Source: Lepisosteus oculatus
Taxonomy: Eukaryota > Chordata > Actinopteri > Semionotiformes > Lepisosteidae
Direction of reading: 5' to 3'
DNA: 64,000 nucleotides
NCBI RefSeq assembly: GCF_040954835.1
Contig: NC_090697.1
Coordinates: 1,810,501 to 1,874,500 of the forward strand
Below the pieces are notes generated by a model. The model worked only from the letters and a program-made list of their open reading frames with translations. It was not told the origin of the DNA and ran no database searches. Position 1 is the stretch's first letter; each line of letters begins with the position of its first letter. Of the stretch, positions 22,380-35,188 are shown piece by piece. The translations under genes and the position numbers were made by a program.

Positions 22380-25320
22380 GAATAAAAGGAATGCATCTCC
22401 TAATATTTTAATACGGAGTATAAATATAAATAAATAAGTATAGTATCAAAAATAAATTATTTCAATCCAAAAGAAGATGAAAATACTATCTACAGGTAAA
22501 TTACAAGGTTTCCATTGCTGAAATTAAAAAACTAACTGTTTCTAAAACATTCATACTTAGATGAAGAAAATGTCAATAAAAAACAAAATTAATGGATATA
22601 TAAATGTGTTGTTGAACAACAAAAGCTCTTTTACCCATTTGGTCACAGTGTCACAGTAATTATAGCAGGAAATGCTTGAAACATGTGCCCATATTGTGAA
22701 ATAACACACACCTGTACATAACCATGCATAACCATTTTTCCTGTAAATGTCTTTTAAAAGGTTATTCTCTAATTGGAAAAAATAAATTATATCTACCGTA
22801 AGGATGTAACTGTATTTCTTATCATTTACTTATTGTAGCTTTATTTTTGGACAGAAACACATTTCTATAGAATAGTTTTACACAATAATTTGGGGTTTAT
22901 TATTTATCAGAGTGGGAGTGCAAATTAAATAATTATTGCACAATACCACAATGTTATACTTTTGTGTTAAAGCACAATATTGGCACATTACTTAGAACTA
23001 CATACACATACACAGCAAACAAATTGTAAAATATCCCAAATATTCCACTGACCATCCCCAGGTTAACCATTACCATGACCGATAAAAAACTCTAACTTGT
23101 CAAAGTTTAGAATAAAAAAACATCTCAGAATCATAGTTGCTTTCTTGTATAAATTTATTTGTTGTTTCCGAGAACTAAGGAACACAGCCTGTTCGCATGC
23201 ACAGACTGGTGTCATGATTTGCATCTACGATACAAAGGCAACTACAGTATGTGTTTATGTATTATTAGTGATCAAACATTATATTTTTCTGTGCACTCTT
23301 ACTATTGTTATAGTTGAGCATCATAATCATTATTCATGCTGCTGTTTGTTTGCAAACAGCACAAGACATTTTCCAGTGCTGCTCTATTTTATATTGCCTT
23401 GCTTACCAATATGAGGTATAAACATACAGAATTTCCATTTACACTTAATGAGTGAATAAAATTGCATCAGTATAGGTGACTATACATTGTTAGTAATTGT
23501 TGCTATATGCCATTATAAGGGCAAGATACTGTATGAGCATAAATAGCTTAAATGGTTGTTTGCCACCTTTTTTTATTACGGGGATGAATTGTCACTGAAC
23601 AATGTTACATGATCAATCAATCGAGTATCAGGTATGAAGTATCAAGTAACAGTACAGCATATAGTGGTGTTGCCAGCAATGAAATGCTTTATCAGCGAGC
23701 TGGTTAAGAGCGATAGAAGAGTAGAAGGACAGAAGTTTACAACAAATTACACGATTGTTATTTACAATACAATTTACAGATTGTGCGAAAGGATAGGAGG
23801 TATTTAGCGCATTCATACAGTATGTCTTGAGAGTGCAAAGTGACAGGAGGGCACTGGTGCACCTGTCAGTTCAAGGAGTTTGCCTGTTCGCCACCAGCCG
23901 TTTGGGTCATTGCAGGTGTCTGCTGTGGTTGGCTGTTTATGTATATGTTTTGGACAGATCATTCCTCTGAAACATCCTGAAATAAATTATTTCTAATCAT
24001 TTAAACCATACAGTATGCACAGCTACAAGACACGTACTTACTTTTCTTTTTCAGTAACATATGTGTACAGTATGTATACAGGTAAGGGAATGTACATTTC
24101 TACATGCAAATAAACAGACAAATTTCAGTGTAGAGATTCCTTTTATAATGGAATCATAAATCTATAATTGGTTGCTTTCTTCGGCTATTGTCCTTTTATT
24201 GTCAGCAGCACTTTATTTAGTTACTACATCCAAGAGGGAAATATAATCCAGGGATCTTCAGTTATTAAACATTCACATAGAATGGATTAACACATTTCCC
24301 TTTCCTGTATCTTTCAGTACGTCAACCCTTTATCTCCAGTCTGTTAAATGAGGCTGTCCACACCAGTAAACATTATGTATATTTGCCCAGATGTCACACA
24401 TTGAAATGAAAACCTGGTCATTACACAGCCAAAGGGCTCGCCATATGGTGTGTAATTTATCATGCACTGTAAGAGGTGGGGGGTACATACTGCTCCTTTT
24501 TAACATCAGTGCAAAAGCAGTGACCATATTGGCAGAGCCTCCGAGCAAGTGTTTGATAAGATACTGAAGTCCATTAAGTGCCACTTGCAATGCATCACAT
24601 TCTGAAATCTGGATGATCAGGCATAATTTAACACAGCTCTTCCCATTTTTGGTTTCTCAGGGAGACTGAGTACAATTGTACTGTCTTCTCCCTGCGTTTA
24701 AATGAAGCATTTTTAATGAACAAAATCTCAAATGAATATAATATTTTCAGGTTTACTGATTCATGTTATTTTTGATTATCACTCCACCATGACTCAGTTC
24801 CTTAACTTGAGATGTCAGAATAACAGGGAATCCAAAAATAGACTGCTTTAACCATCTGGCTCTCTAGATAAGCTCCGAAGCATCATTTTGCTGCATGTTC
24901 TCTGTACACAATTATCTGACACCAGCAGACATTCTACAAATATTCACAAGATCAGCCCAGGACACACAGTATGGGCTGGTAAACAATGCATTAAATATCA
25001 CAGGACACTGTCTCTCAGAAGTCTTATTACATCCACACAAATTATATTGAGCTGTCTGCAACCTTTCACATTACCAAACACCTTTTAATATAAATTACAA
25101 TTCAAAGTAATTACAATATCTGTGATATTAAGGTGCACACAGACTACAGTTGTCACACAACAGAAAACATCTAAGAATTCTAAACATATTAATTTTGAAT
25201 CAATGTTTTTTCTTTTATTTTGGCGCTTCAAATTAAATGCAAGTGTGGCACATTGAATTGATCAATAAAATTAGACCATTAATAAATTGTCTGTTTTTGA
25301 CATTTTTTTAAACTGGTTTA
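22380..25320. other. Intergenic sequence without recognised genes
   Basis: AT-rich, with no recognised gene. The minus frame 24330-24590 is open for 86 codons without a known domain. The 105-codon plus frame 23097-23414 also has none. Confidence 0.35.
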
Positions 25321-25329
25321 AATGAATAT

Positions 25330-25860
25330 TTTTTGTTCCAGTTTTTTTTTTCAGCATAATCACTTAATCCTAGATAACCTGATATCCCCCATTAATTGTT
25401 TGTTAAGGCCTACAGAAAGTGTCATCTCATCACTTTCAATAACCTCTGATGCAGTCCGTGATCATGCTGGACCAGAGCCCTCCCTGGGAGGAAGACACAC
25501 TTCCTGTTTATTGGAGCTCTTTCCCTTTGTTTAATTTCACTCCTCTTTCTTTGCCCTTTGCCCCTTGGCGCTTAACATAATAAATGACACCCTGAGCTCT
25601 GGTGTGGTGCCCGCAGCTTTTAAAGGAGCAATCAGTCAAAACTTTTAGCTAATTTTGCCCCAAAATTCAATTTGCCTCTTCATGTGAAAATATTAGAACA
25701 TACTGTAATCATCTCAGTTTAAATAATTATTTATTATTTATAAATAAACTTTTGGAACCCTTTCAATCTGCCATTAGACAGGTACAGAGCACTAAAATGG
25801 CTCTTGTTAAATTATTAATGGTATCCTCATGGCAAGTGATTTGTCTTAATTCACTATTTA
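25330..25860. other. Candidate conserved non-coding stretch
   Basis: A non-repetitive 0.5 kb region with several TAAT and TTAATTG cores and balanced composition lies between AT-rich flanks. No splice sites or coding frame are seen. The idea that it is regulatory rests on its composition and on its position upstream of a neuronal gene, so it is inference only. Confidence 0.2.
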
Positions 25861-25869
25861 TAAATAATT

Positions 25870-28030
25870 ATTAACTAACCAATTCGCCCTTCCCCTCGGT
25901 GTCGTGACCTTGACATGGTGGGGAAGCTTCTGTGCCTTAAGATCCTGAGAGTTACGCCCGTATGAGTCCTGACTCTTGGGGATATAACCATACTGGATTG
26001 GTTTCAGGTGAGGTGCCAGACCAAAACCACACGCCGGTCCTCCAGTCTGGCTCTTGGGCAAAACATTATCCCATAAAAATATCAACTGTTACAGAAACTA
26101 CAGTGTGATTGTATGATCACCCTTTGATGAAAGCCAGACGGAAGTCAGGAGTGTGATGGAGAGTCTACTGGGGCCTAAAACCAAGATCCACCTTTGCACA
26201 TGGAACGGCCTTTGAGCTTCCAAGACAGCACAAGTCCTCAGTGATCCGAGGAGGTACAGTCCCAATATCCTGGGGACAAGCGACTGGCTCTTGACGTCTG
26301 GCGATGAGTGATGGGACCTTTATTCTTTACTCAGGCCACAAAAGTACATACACACAGTACATGATGTAGCCATTGTACTTTCCAATGAGAAAGCCAGATC
26401 CTAATGGAACAGGAGCTAGTGAGTGACAGGGTGATAAGAGCATGTCTCAAATCAAAGTTCTACAAACTCACTATCCTGCAAAGCTGTGGACCAACTAATG
26501 AAGCTGAAGAAGAAGACAAAGATGGTTGAGAAAACTCCAAATGGCTGTTTCTAAGTACCCAAGCTCCAGATAACTAGTGACAGGAACGCCACAGTGATAT
26601 CTGACAACACAAACTAACCACCTTGTCATAGGCAGTAACATCTACCCACATAAGAACAGTCATAAGCCCACATGGAAGTCGCCAGATGGCAAAATCTCCA
26701 AGCATAGTCCACATCATCATTAATGGCCAGTGGAGCAGGTCATTATTGACATGAGAGTTTACCAATTTTGGACAATAATACCATTGTGTGTTTACCATTC
26801 TGCATTGATACTTGATCACTATCTATTTGCTGTAGCTCATACTCACAAAGATGATAACACCAGGGCAGGACCCAAAGCGGCTGGACATCACAAAACACAA
26901 GTGCCCAAGAAGAAAAGGGAATTTGTATGGGAGCTTTAAACCAATTTCAGTACAGTAGATGTCGCCACTGAAAGAGAGGAAGAGTCTTAACAAAAACACA
27001 AAATAGGATGTTATTAAAATCACTTATCTTGAAACTATACAGTTTGCTATGCTAAAGAGTGGATAACACCTGATATATGGCAAAAAATTAAGGAGAGAAA
27101 ACAACTTAATGAAGGCTACTTAGTCAAGAACTGACTCAGATAGCCTATAAAAACAGATAGGGAAGCAAAGAGAAGTGTCAGTAGAGACAAGAGGACCTAC
27201 AGTACATTGAGAACCTTGCTGAGATCACTTAAACCAGATTGAGACAAGGTTACATTATCTCTTCTATTCTTTTCCTTCTGACCATAGACTGGATCATGAC
27301 TAACACGACATTCAGAGTCTTCCAACAGACCATGTTCAAACAGCGGGAAGACCTAGACTTTGCTGATCACTTTGCTGTCCTGTCCCCCAAACACTCCAAT
27401 CTACAGGAAAAAGCCAACGGTCTTGATATGTTTGCCTGACAAGTAGTTCTTAACATCAATACCGGCAAAAGTCAAGTGATGTGCATCAACACCACTCCCT
27501 CTGCACCGATTGTCATAAGGGGTGTTTGAGTTTGTGGATAATTTCACATAACTGTGCAGCCTCAGCCAGCAAAGAAAGCTGGGTGCAAAAAGTTTCCAAA
27601 AAGAATAGCCTCAAAACTGAGATTCACTTTTAAAAGAGCAACATTAAGTCCATCCTGTTCTGTAGGTCTGGGTGCTGGCAGACATGAAGAAGGTCGAAGC
27701 TTTCCACAACGCTAGTCTTAGTAGAATACTGTATGTTGCATCTTCTGGTTGAATACAATATCCAACCACCACCTGTACGGAAGGACTGGAAGTCAGAATG
27801 TAATTACAGAAATCGGATATCGGAGACTGCAATGACTTGGCTATGTATTTAGAATGGGTAATGATCACATCCCAAAAACCGCCTTAAAATGGACACCATC
27901 AGGCAAACAAACATGGCAGTTGAGCTATCCAAGATTAGTCTCTCTTGGGAAGAGGTACATCAATCCACCAAGGATTGAAAACCCCAATTGTAATTGTAGC
28001 CTTTGTCCCACTTGGAATGAAAAGAACAAA
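25870..28030 (+). pseudogene. Long degraded non-LTR retrotransposon (endonuclease to C-terminus)
   Basis: The element begins with the phrase cgtgaccttgacatggtggg typical of the 5' end of one LINE lineage. A fragment near 26190 (LCTWNG) then matches the TWNVRT start of an AP endonuclease. A broken middle has a KSRR/KTQVPKKK-type linker near 26880-26930. The RT palm reads RQGYIISSILFLLTIDWIM at 27240-27300 and LDFADHFAVLS at about 27350-27385, where the usual ADD is changed to ADH. The C-terminal part, with GNDHIPKTALKWTPSGK near 27855-27905, ends about 28000. Many stops and frameshifts interrupt it. The ADH change and the stops rule out activity. Confidence 0.7.
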
Positions 28031-28254
28031 TAAGTCACTATCTAATTTTAATTTTCTTTAATACCTGTGCTTTTTTAATATTGAAATAGCATTGTTTTTC
28101 AATTTAAGAAATTTTACAAGATAACATATAAGAATGTTTATAGCTGACAAATTAGTAAAGTTTATTTTTTCAAGGATTTATTACTGTAATACCCTACCTA
28201 CTGTATATGTGGCATTCAGTCCCTAACACTACAATGTAGTTATAGTATGTTCAG

Positions 28255-28565
28255 AAGACTGATTAGGTCACACACAAGTGGTTATATCATTCCTGTCTTG
28301 GCATCCTTGCACTGGCTCCTTTCAGGATTAGAGTAAATTCTTCTGCTTACATTCAAGGCTCTTTATGGATTGGCTAGATTGGCTCTAACTAGGCAATATG
28401 CTATCTGTTTCCTCCCTGTCGTACTGTACAGTCTTCACTTAGACTGGACTATTACCCAAAGCTCAGGGCCATCGTCTAAAATGAAAACTGAGACAGTCAC
28501 ATTGAGTACACTCAAATCTAGGCTTTCTAAAAAATACTGTTTTAAGATTGTTTTTTCTTCTGTTT
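28255..28565 (+). pseudogene. 3' fragment of another LINE
   Basis: Broken frames spell PVLASLHWLLSGLE-like and TLKSRLSKKYCFK segments. These match the C-terminal region shared by many fish LINEs (HWLPV...FKSRLKTYLF). The fragment ends in TTATTTAAGTAAC and is followed by an (ATT)n tract at 28602-28624, a common 3' tail. It lies immediately downstream of the 25870-28030 element, in the same orientation. Confidence 0.6.
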
Positions 28566-28601
28566 CTGCTTTTTTCAGCATTATAATATTTATTTAAGTA
28601 A

Positions 28602-28624
28602 CATTATTATTATTATTATTATTA
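28602..28624. repeat. (ATT)n microsatellite, short
   Basis: About seven ATT units follow the LINE 3' fragment and probably descend from its tail. Confidence 0.9.
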
Positions 28625-28789
28625 AAGGATTATTAAATACTAGCATGGATTGAATCTGGATTGAAATACTAGCATGGATTTCAATGGCTTTCAATGGCTT
28701 TTACGTGTACGTGAGATCCTCATAAGTGCATGCCCCATGGGCATCTTCGTTTTTCACAGAGAATGAGATGAAAACCTACAATAAGAACA

Positions 28790-29095
28790 TCCGTCCATCC
28801 ATTTTCCAACTGCTTCTGCCAATTCAGAGTCATGTGGGAACCATAACCTATCCCAGAAAGCAACAGGCACAGGTGGGCAGGACAACAGTCCATCCCAGAG
28901 CAGACACACAGACACAGACATGCACACACTGTCACCAGGGCCAATATTCCCAGAACCCAGTTACCTTCCAGTGTGTTTTTGGACGGTGGGAGGAAACCCA
29001 CACAAACAGGGGAAGAACAGAGAAACTCCAAGCAGATAGTACCCCAGGTGCAGCATCGAACCCAGAGCACCAGCACTGAGAAACAGCACATTCTT
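28790..29095 (+). repeat. Dispersed fish repeat (ccatccattttc family), nearly full length
   Basis: It opens with gtccatccattttccaact, continues through cctatcccag, cagtccatccc, a CA-rich stretch and ggacggtgggaggaaaccc, and ends in cgaacccagagcaccagcac. This is the best-preserved plus-strand copy in the window. The frames on both strands (28726-29079 and 28720-29130) are open only because of repeat composition. Confidence 0.75.
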
Positions 29096-31877
29096 AATGA
29101 TAGATTCTTAATTCTACAGAGGTAGCACAACAGTTACATTGAAAAGAAAATTGCATGTTAAAGATTCTTGAAAAATTATTATCCATTGTGACAAGATATT
29201 TACTCTATCTACAAAGGTGAAAACTATAACTGTCTTTTCTCAAAAGAAATATCTCTACAGCCTTAGAAAACAACTGCCCAGTTTGTTTTATCCAGTCTTC
29301 TCTCATTTTGAGATCCATGTGTTCGCAGAACAAAAGGCAATTGTGTGTCTGATATTTGTGACAGCTTTTTCCTTGACCCAATACTGGTAACGTTTTGACA
29401 TGAAAAGGTATAGATGAGTACTGTAGGTAAAATTCATCGTATAGCCTATTAGATGTTATCTGTGAAGTGAGCACATAAAGATCAAAAGGTACTGAGCCAC
29501 CATGTCTCATGCTGAATGGCCATACAGGAAAGAGCTGCTGGTTTATATTTGAACCTGTTCTTTTCTATAACTGTGTAATAACCAAACTGCAAGGCCCACT
29601 GGATTTCTCACCCACAACACCTGAAACAGGCTTTTTTTTCAATTTATTTAATGATTTCAGTATGTGTGCCGTATTTCAATTGTGCTGAAATGTGCAATTT
29701 AAACCCATTTAGTTCAAGCTGAATCTCTGTATGAGTCTTGGTCTGTGCCTCATCTTTATCATTATTGGGAAATACAGTAATCTGGCTTTCCTAGTATTGC
29801 AACACCATTTCATGTTTTAATTGCCGACAGCTGGGAAAAGCATACTGGGTACTTCAGATACACACTCCAAGAGAAGAAAATCAGTTCTCCTGTACCCCCC
29901 CCCCCCCCCCCCTCCTACAACAAAACTACATCTTCACAGTTTCAAAGACACGGTACTTATGCTAATTTCAAATGCATCGCAACAGAAGAATTGCTCGGCT
30001 GAAATAGTGCTAATTAGGACAAAGCAAGTGTTATGCATTAGAATGACTCTAACAGTTATGCACTTAGCTCATTAAGCCCATTTTGCTGTAGCCTCTGTTC
30101 AGACAATGCATTCTAAATGTTGTCTCACCCAGTTCCTCTCTCTCTCCTCCTGCACCTGCTCTGTCTTCCCTCAGGGGTAATAGGCTGTCACCCAGCCTCA
30201 GTAACCTTTCACCTCTCGGGGCCTCAATAAAGTCAAGACCTATCTACACGTAAACTTACATAAAATCCTTTTCTTCACCATGGCACAACCTGTGGCCCAT
30301 TCTGTATATGGGTGGTCATTGTGTTCTTTGTTTTACTCATACTTGCAAACACTGTAAAATAACGTTGGGACGAGCTAATCTGACTGAACATGCTCAAATG
30401 TCACCATTTTCATTAAAGACCAAGACATTATGAATAATCCTCACTGTGATATCAGGAACATGGGATATAGTGAAGAAAACATTTTATTAGATAAGCACTT
30501 TAAAAATGATAATGTGTTTCAGTTTTTTCATTTGAAATCATGATTCCATTATGGAACAGTAAGCAGTAAATGGCAGCTGTTTTGTATTACACACCTAATT
30601 TAGCAGGTACAGAGATCCAATCACTTTCTTTCCATATGTACAAAAGAGCAACATCTAATTATCTCTCTCTCATCTCTATGTCTCCAAGGATCTCTTTCTT
30701 TCTTTGTCTAACTGCCTTGATTTGCTCTCTGTACCCCATTCTCATTCCCCATGAATTCTGTGCTACGGCGTGTCTATAACCCATCTGCTGTCTTATCTCA
30801 GATCCAACACCATGATGAATGAATGATCAATTCTATTGTATATCACATCCAGGCCACCTAACATCCCAATATCTAGGGCTAAACACACTTTAACTAAAGT
30901 ACATTAAATATTAAATGAATATCCCAACATTTAAATGTTGGAGAACATGCTGATATATTTCCATCAAGTGCAAGGGCTTAATAATACCAGTGACTTGCTC
31001 AGACTTGCTTTCTCTCTTCCTTTGTATTGCATAGCTCAGAAAAATAGAATAAAGTTTAGAGAATGCCAGTTTAGACTGATGTTTAGAGGCAGAAGTATCA
31101 TTGTATATCTTGTTTAGATATACTGCACATGCATACAAATGAGCCAGCAAAACCTACATAATCACAAATTGTTGCATGCAGAGAAATGTAGAATCATTCA
31201 TAAAATTGTCACTTATCTTTTCCAAATATTTGTAGTTCAGCAGTAGTGTTCTGTGCTGTATGGACTAGAGATTTGTCCAGCAATAAAATATTTTTTCCAC
31301 TCTATGCTGTTTCGCAATTGGGAATTTTGAGTTGCCAATTTTCAGTGCATAGTGATAGAATGAAATAGTGCATATGGTAATAATATGCACTGATTGCACA
31401 ATGCCAATTCTAGAACTAAAAGTTATAATAATTTTAAAGACAGTTATTGTTGTGCTTAGTATGGAGGGTTAATGAGCCAGAGTCAGAAGCCAGTATGAAA
31501 AAGATCCACTGTCACTATAGATTCCTGTTTCTTACGAAAAAGGTTTGTTTGATAAGGCTGATGATTCTTTCATCATGCACTGCACCAGCTCATACAAAAC
31601 AAATCTGGCCTTTGTGTACCATGATACATCTGACACACTGAGCAAAGTGGAGCAGATTTTGTCCACCTCTTTTAAAGCCATCAGATGGGGAAATGGGGGA
31701 AATGATGGCTTGTATTAGACCATTTAATATGTAGTCATCTAACAGAACTGTCAAGCATCTAAAGCTCTTCCTATACTACAGTACTTACTACATTTTAGAT
31801 CTGCCCCTGACAGGATGAAGGAGACAGGGTAATAACCTTCCTGATCTTAACATGTTTCAGTGGCTGTCATGATACAT
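29096..31877. other. Intergenic sequence, one homopolymer and one possible conserved stretch
   Basis: No gene is recognised. A run of 18 C lies at 29895-29912. The interval 29990-30240 is non-repetitive, with tgctaattag and ttagctcattaagccc phrases, and is a weak candidate for a conserved element. The other sequence is AT-rich with no recognised family. Confidence 0.3.
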
Positions 31878-31960
31878 TGTAACAAGTAAAGATTTATGCC
31901 TGCTGAAAAGAGAAGAAAAGAAACACAACGTTTCGGCTGTGGAGCCTTCTTCGGGTGTGA
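31878..31960. mobile_element. Foldback retroelement copy E, single arm
   Basis: It contains aacaagtaaagatttatgcc, tgctgaaaagagaag, acaacgtttcggctgtggag and ccttcttcgggtgtga. Only one arm and the loop half are present. The hammerhead-like core on the minus strand has CCGAAGA in place of CTGAAGA, so it is mutated at an otherwise invariant position. Confidence 0.7.
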
Positions 31961-32269
31961 AATTAATAACCTGGATGTCTTAGAATGTAATCATTTTTTT
32001 CAGTTTTTCTTTGTATTCAGTTTCAAGTAAGACACATTTAAAATGACAGAAATTACAGTCTGCAGCCATGCCGTGTTTGCAGAAAAGGGTTTTATCCATT
32101 CATAATAAATCATACAAGAGTAAGATCTCAATGGTTTTTATATTCAGCGCCTCCGATATTTTGAAACATTCATAGCATTTTTTTTTATAAAGCCTATTAA
32201 TAGAAAATGAGAAATATCGAAATGAACAGCATTAGGTGAAGAAGAACCGTGTTTAAAATATAACGATAG

Positions 32270-32606
32270 ATAAGAGTCTAGCTGGCAGAATCGGGGAGCA
32301 GGTGTGAGGATGTGTTGAACAGCGTATGCGCGACTCATCCTTCCTCCCGGAGATGATGACTGACAGATTGTACCGCCGGAGCGGTGGTTTTTAGTCACTT
32401 TCACCAGCAACAAAGCCGCAGCAGCAGTACTGACGTAAACCTTCCAGCACACACCACATTGTGAGCATAAGGCATCAGGACAGGGAGTCACTGAAACTGT
32501 AACAGAAAATTACCTGCAAAGCGATGGAAAATGACCGCATCGCAAGACTGATGGTGTCGGCGAGATTCAGTCTCTTGTTTCGCGTTCTTTAATCTTTGAG
32601 GAGCCA
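32270..32606 (+). promoter_or_regulatory. Candidate CLVS2 promoter and untranslated exon 1
   Basis: The region is richer in CpG than its surroundings (cgtatgcgcgact, ccgccggagcgg). It carries a CRE-like TGACGTAA at 32431-32438, and ends in cca|GTAAGTT, a strong donor match at 32607. CLVS2 in mammals starts with a non-coding exon, and a following acceptor candidate (tttgttgctag, AG at 33072-33073) lies 59 bases before the start codon. The transcription start is not located. The assignment is inferred from composition and position. Confidence 0.4.
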
Positions 32607-33131
32607 GTAAGTTATGTTGTGAAATGAAATGGGTTTTGAAGGGATTGTTATGACAAGAGTTGCTGCAGGGTGCCGCATCGCCTGGCCGCTTGATGGTAGG
32701 ATAGTGTAATGCTTTTTTGGTGATTGTGGTGTTTGGGTCTCTGGGGTGGGGATGAAAAGAAAAGGGGCTTTTTGATTGCGTTATGTCAGGGTGGGATCTA
32801 GGATCTATTCTCTAAATCTCTTTTTTAAAACAAACACCGCATGCTGGCATCCACGGCTATGAATCTATTCATTTTTAATGGATCGTTAGGACTTAGCTGA
32901 AATAAATCTCCGTAAAATCGGAATGTATGAGATTAGAAAGAAATATTACTGTGACGTTGTCTAAAACGGGGATTAATGTTTAAAAATGTGCACATGCCTA
33001 ATTTTAAAACCAAGTGTGCATTTGCAAACTACGCGCTAAAGAATTTTTAAATACCTGACGCATTTGTTGCTAGGGTCTCTTCTTATCATTTTTAACGACT
33101 GGTGGTGAACGCTAAAACATAATACGCCAAA

Positions 33132-33520
33132 ATGACTCATTTGCAAGCGGGTTTGTCCCCCGAAACGCTCGAGAAAGCCAAGGTGGAACTGAAGGAAAAT
33201 CCCGACACTTTGCATCAGGATATCCAGGAGGTGAGGGATATGATTATCACCCGCCCAGACATCGGCTTTCTCAGGACAGACGACGGATTCATACTGCGAT
33301 TCCTCAGAGCGAGGAAATTTAACCACTTCGAAGCTTTCAGATTGCTGGCTCAGTATTTTGAATACCGCCAACAGAATCTGGATATGTTTAAAAACTTCAA
33401 AGCGACAGACCCAGGCATCAAACAGGCTCTGAAAGACGGCTTTCCTGGAGTCCTGTCCAATTTGGACCGCTACGGCAGGAAGATAATGGTTCTCTTCGCC
33501 GCAAACTGGGACCAGAGCAG
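33132..33520 (+). CDS. CLVS2: CLVS2 first coding exon (clavesin-2, N-terminal and start of CRAL-TRIO domain)
   Basis: Clavesin-2 is a neuron-enriched SEC14-like protein that binds phosphatidylinositol 3,5-bisphosphate and associates with clathrin at late endosomes and the trans-Golgi. The exon starts at ATG 33132 ([17 protein letters not shown]), the conserved clavesin start. It encodes 129 full codons plus two bases (AG) before the donor at 33521 (gtaatc). The helical CRAL-TRIO N-terminal domain occupies roughly residues 30-95 ([23 protein letters not shown]). The lipid-binding domain begins around residue 100 and reaches LFAANWDQS. The sequence is closer to clavesin-2 than clavesin-1 at diagnostic spots ([17 protein letters not shown], not the [17 protein letters not shown] of CLVS1). 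The ATG lies 11 bases downstream of AAAACATAAT and lacks a strong Kozak G at +4. Confidence 0.96.
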
Positions 33521-34254
33521 GTAATCCGTTTGTGCTCTAATTTTAATTAATATAGTTGTTTTTGTATGGGAAATGTACTGTTTTTAGTCTGCAACTGTAT
33601 TTTAATAATATTCGGAGCTGTTCTTTCAGTACTGCAAATCTGAATTCTGTTGCCATAGCCTGAATTCTATAGATGCACGTGTGTCCTACAGTAGCTTTAC
33701 CGCTTCAAGGACTAATGTATCAATATCTAATTTATTTAATGGTAATATGTAGAAGTTCAACAAAATTCTGTGTAAATTATTGTGTACAAACAGAAAGTAG
33801 TGTAAGTTTAATTAACATTATCTAACCCAGTGCACAACATAGTTTTCGAATCTTTTATCATTACTGATTATGTGTTTGAAGATCAATACCACATGTATTG
33901 TGATACGAAGGAGATAAGAAGTGTAAGCCTAATAACTCCGAACTCCATGTCATAAAATTCAGACTATTTTCCCCCCGCAGTCAAAATCAAAATATTTTTT
34001 CTGCTTCCTATCTTATACAGTACAACTAGATGTGAAATGTCAACTCAATAGACCAAAAGGCACTTAATGCCTTTTAATACTCTACGTTTACTTATAGACA
34101 AATGAAAATTAACATCTTGTTAATGGTACTGTATTCCATTCGCATATTCAGTATATCTTTTGCAATGTTGATTATTTCTGTTTCTACTATTAAAAATATT
34201 AGTTATTAATAATAACAAATCCACTTACATATACAGCACTTACAGTAAAGTACT

Positions 34255-34312
34255 GTATATGTATATGTATATGTATATGTATACAGTATGTACAGTATAT
34301 GTCAAACTGTCC
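34255..34312. repeat. (TATATG)n tandem with flanking TACAGTA heptamers
   Basis: Four or so tatatg hexamers are followed by tacagtatgtacagtatatg. They lie in the first third of CLVS2 intron 2. Confidence 0.85.
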
Positions 34313-35106
34313 ATTAGCTCAATGTCATCTTATCTTCTTGTTAGTTAAGGAGTCATCTTGTACATCTATTTAGGCTACACAGTCCTGAAAAGTGGGTCAA
34401 CACAGGCTTCCCCACTGTTTGTTCACAAGATATCAGGGCAGGGGTCTCTGGGGAACTGCCAGTCTACCTGAATGTGCTGGCACCACCACCTGTCTGAGCA
34501 GAGATCACCTGGACCAGACGTCTTTTCTGAAGGAAGAACCACTTACTAATGACTTAGGGCTAATGAATGAATAACTGTAGTTTAATACACACTATTAAAT
34601 AAACTAGGTGAATGAGGTGGAAAGGATGACGTTTCAAACCAAGGTGCTATAATGACTGTGTAGGCCACTCAAGACAGATGAAAACTCACCTGACACTAAA
34701 ATGCCACAAACAAATGATGAATAAATATTTTAACAACGATGCATCTTATACTGTACTCTGTTGATTCATTTTCCTTGATAGACAAAACAAATAATGTCAT
34801 CCTTTTTATAAAGAAGCAGTGACTGCCTCATTTCTCATCTGACAGAGTATGTGGTGTTCCTCAGAAGTAATTTTAAGAAGAGGTTTTAATAGATTTTGGA
34901 CCTACTTAAACAGGTCAGTCATGACAAAATACCTATTGTGTCAAGGAGACACACCAGAAATAGCACTGTTATGGCAATACTATATTTTAGAGTCCTTAAT
35001 ATACCAGAATCACAGTTGGTTTTTATTTCAAAACTCATGATGTACTGATGGAGGTACATTTAATCAAAGTCCTGGTACAGTATCTATAGTAGTTTGCAAA
35101 GGAAAA

Positions 35107-35188
35107 CGTAATAGGTTTATTCCATGCTGAAAAGAGAAGGAAGAAAACACAACGTTTTGGCCATGGAGCCTTCTTTAGGTGTGTGACT
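35107..35188. mobile_element. Foldback retroelement copy F, single arm
   Basis: It reads aataggtttattccatgctg, aaaagagaaggaag, cacaacgttttggccatgga and ccttctttaggtgtgtg. The tail is absent. The minus-strand hammerhead-like core has CTAAAGA and CAAAACG changes, so it is decayed. Confidence 0.72.

Noticed and set aside
23097..23414. 105-codon plus frame
   Set aside because: No domain, AT-driven codon use, no splice signals with coding continuity and no recognisable homologue.
24330..24590. 86-codon minus frame rich in Cys, His and Trp
   Set aside because: It has no recognisable motif or neighbours. It may be a decayed transposon piece but I cannot support it.
28720..29130. Overlapping 136- and 117-codon frames on both strands
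   Set aside because: They coincide with a copy of the ccatccattttc repeat. Both strands are open because of repeat composition.
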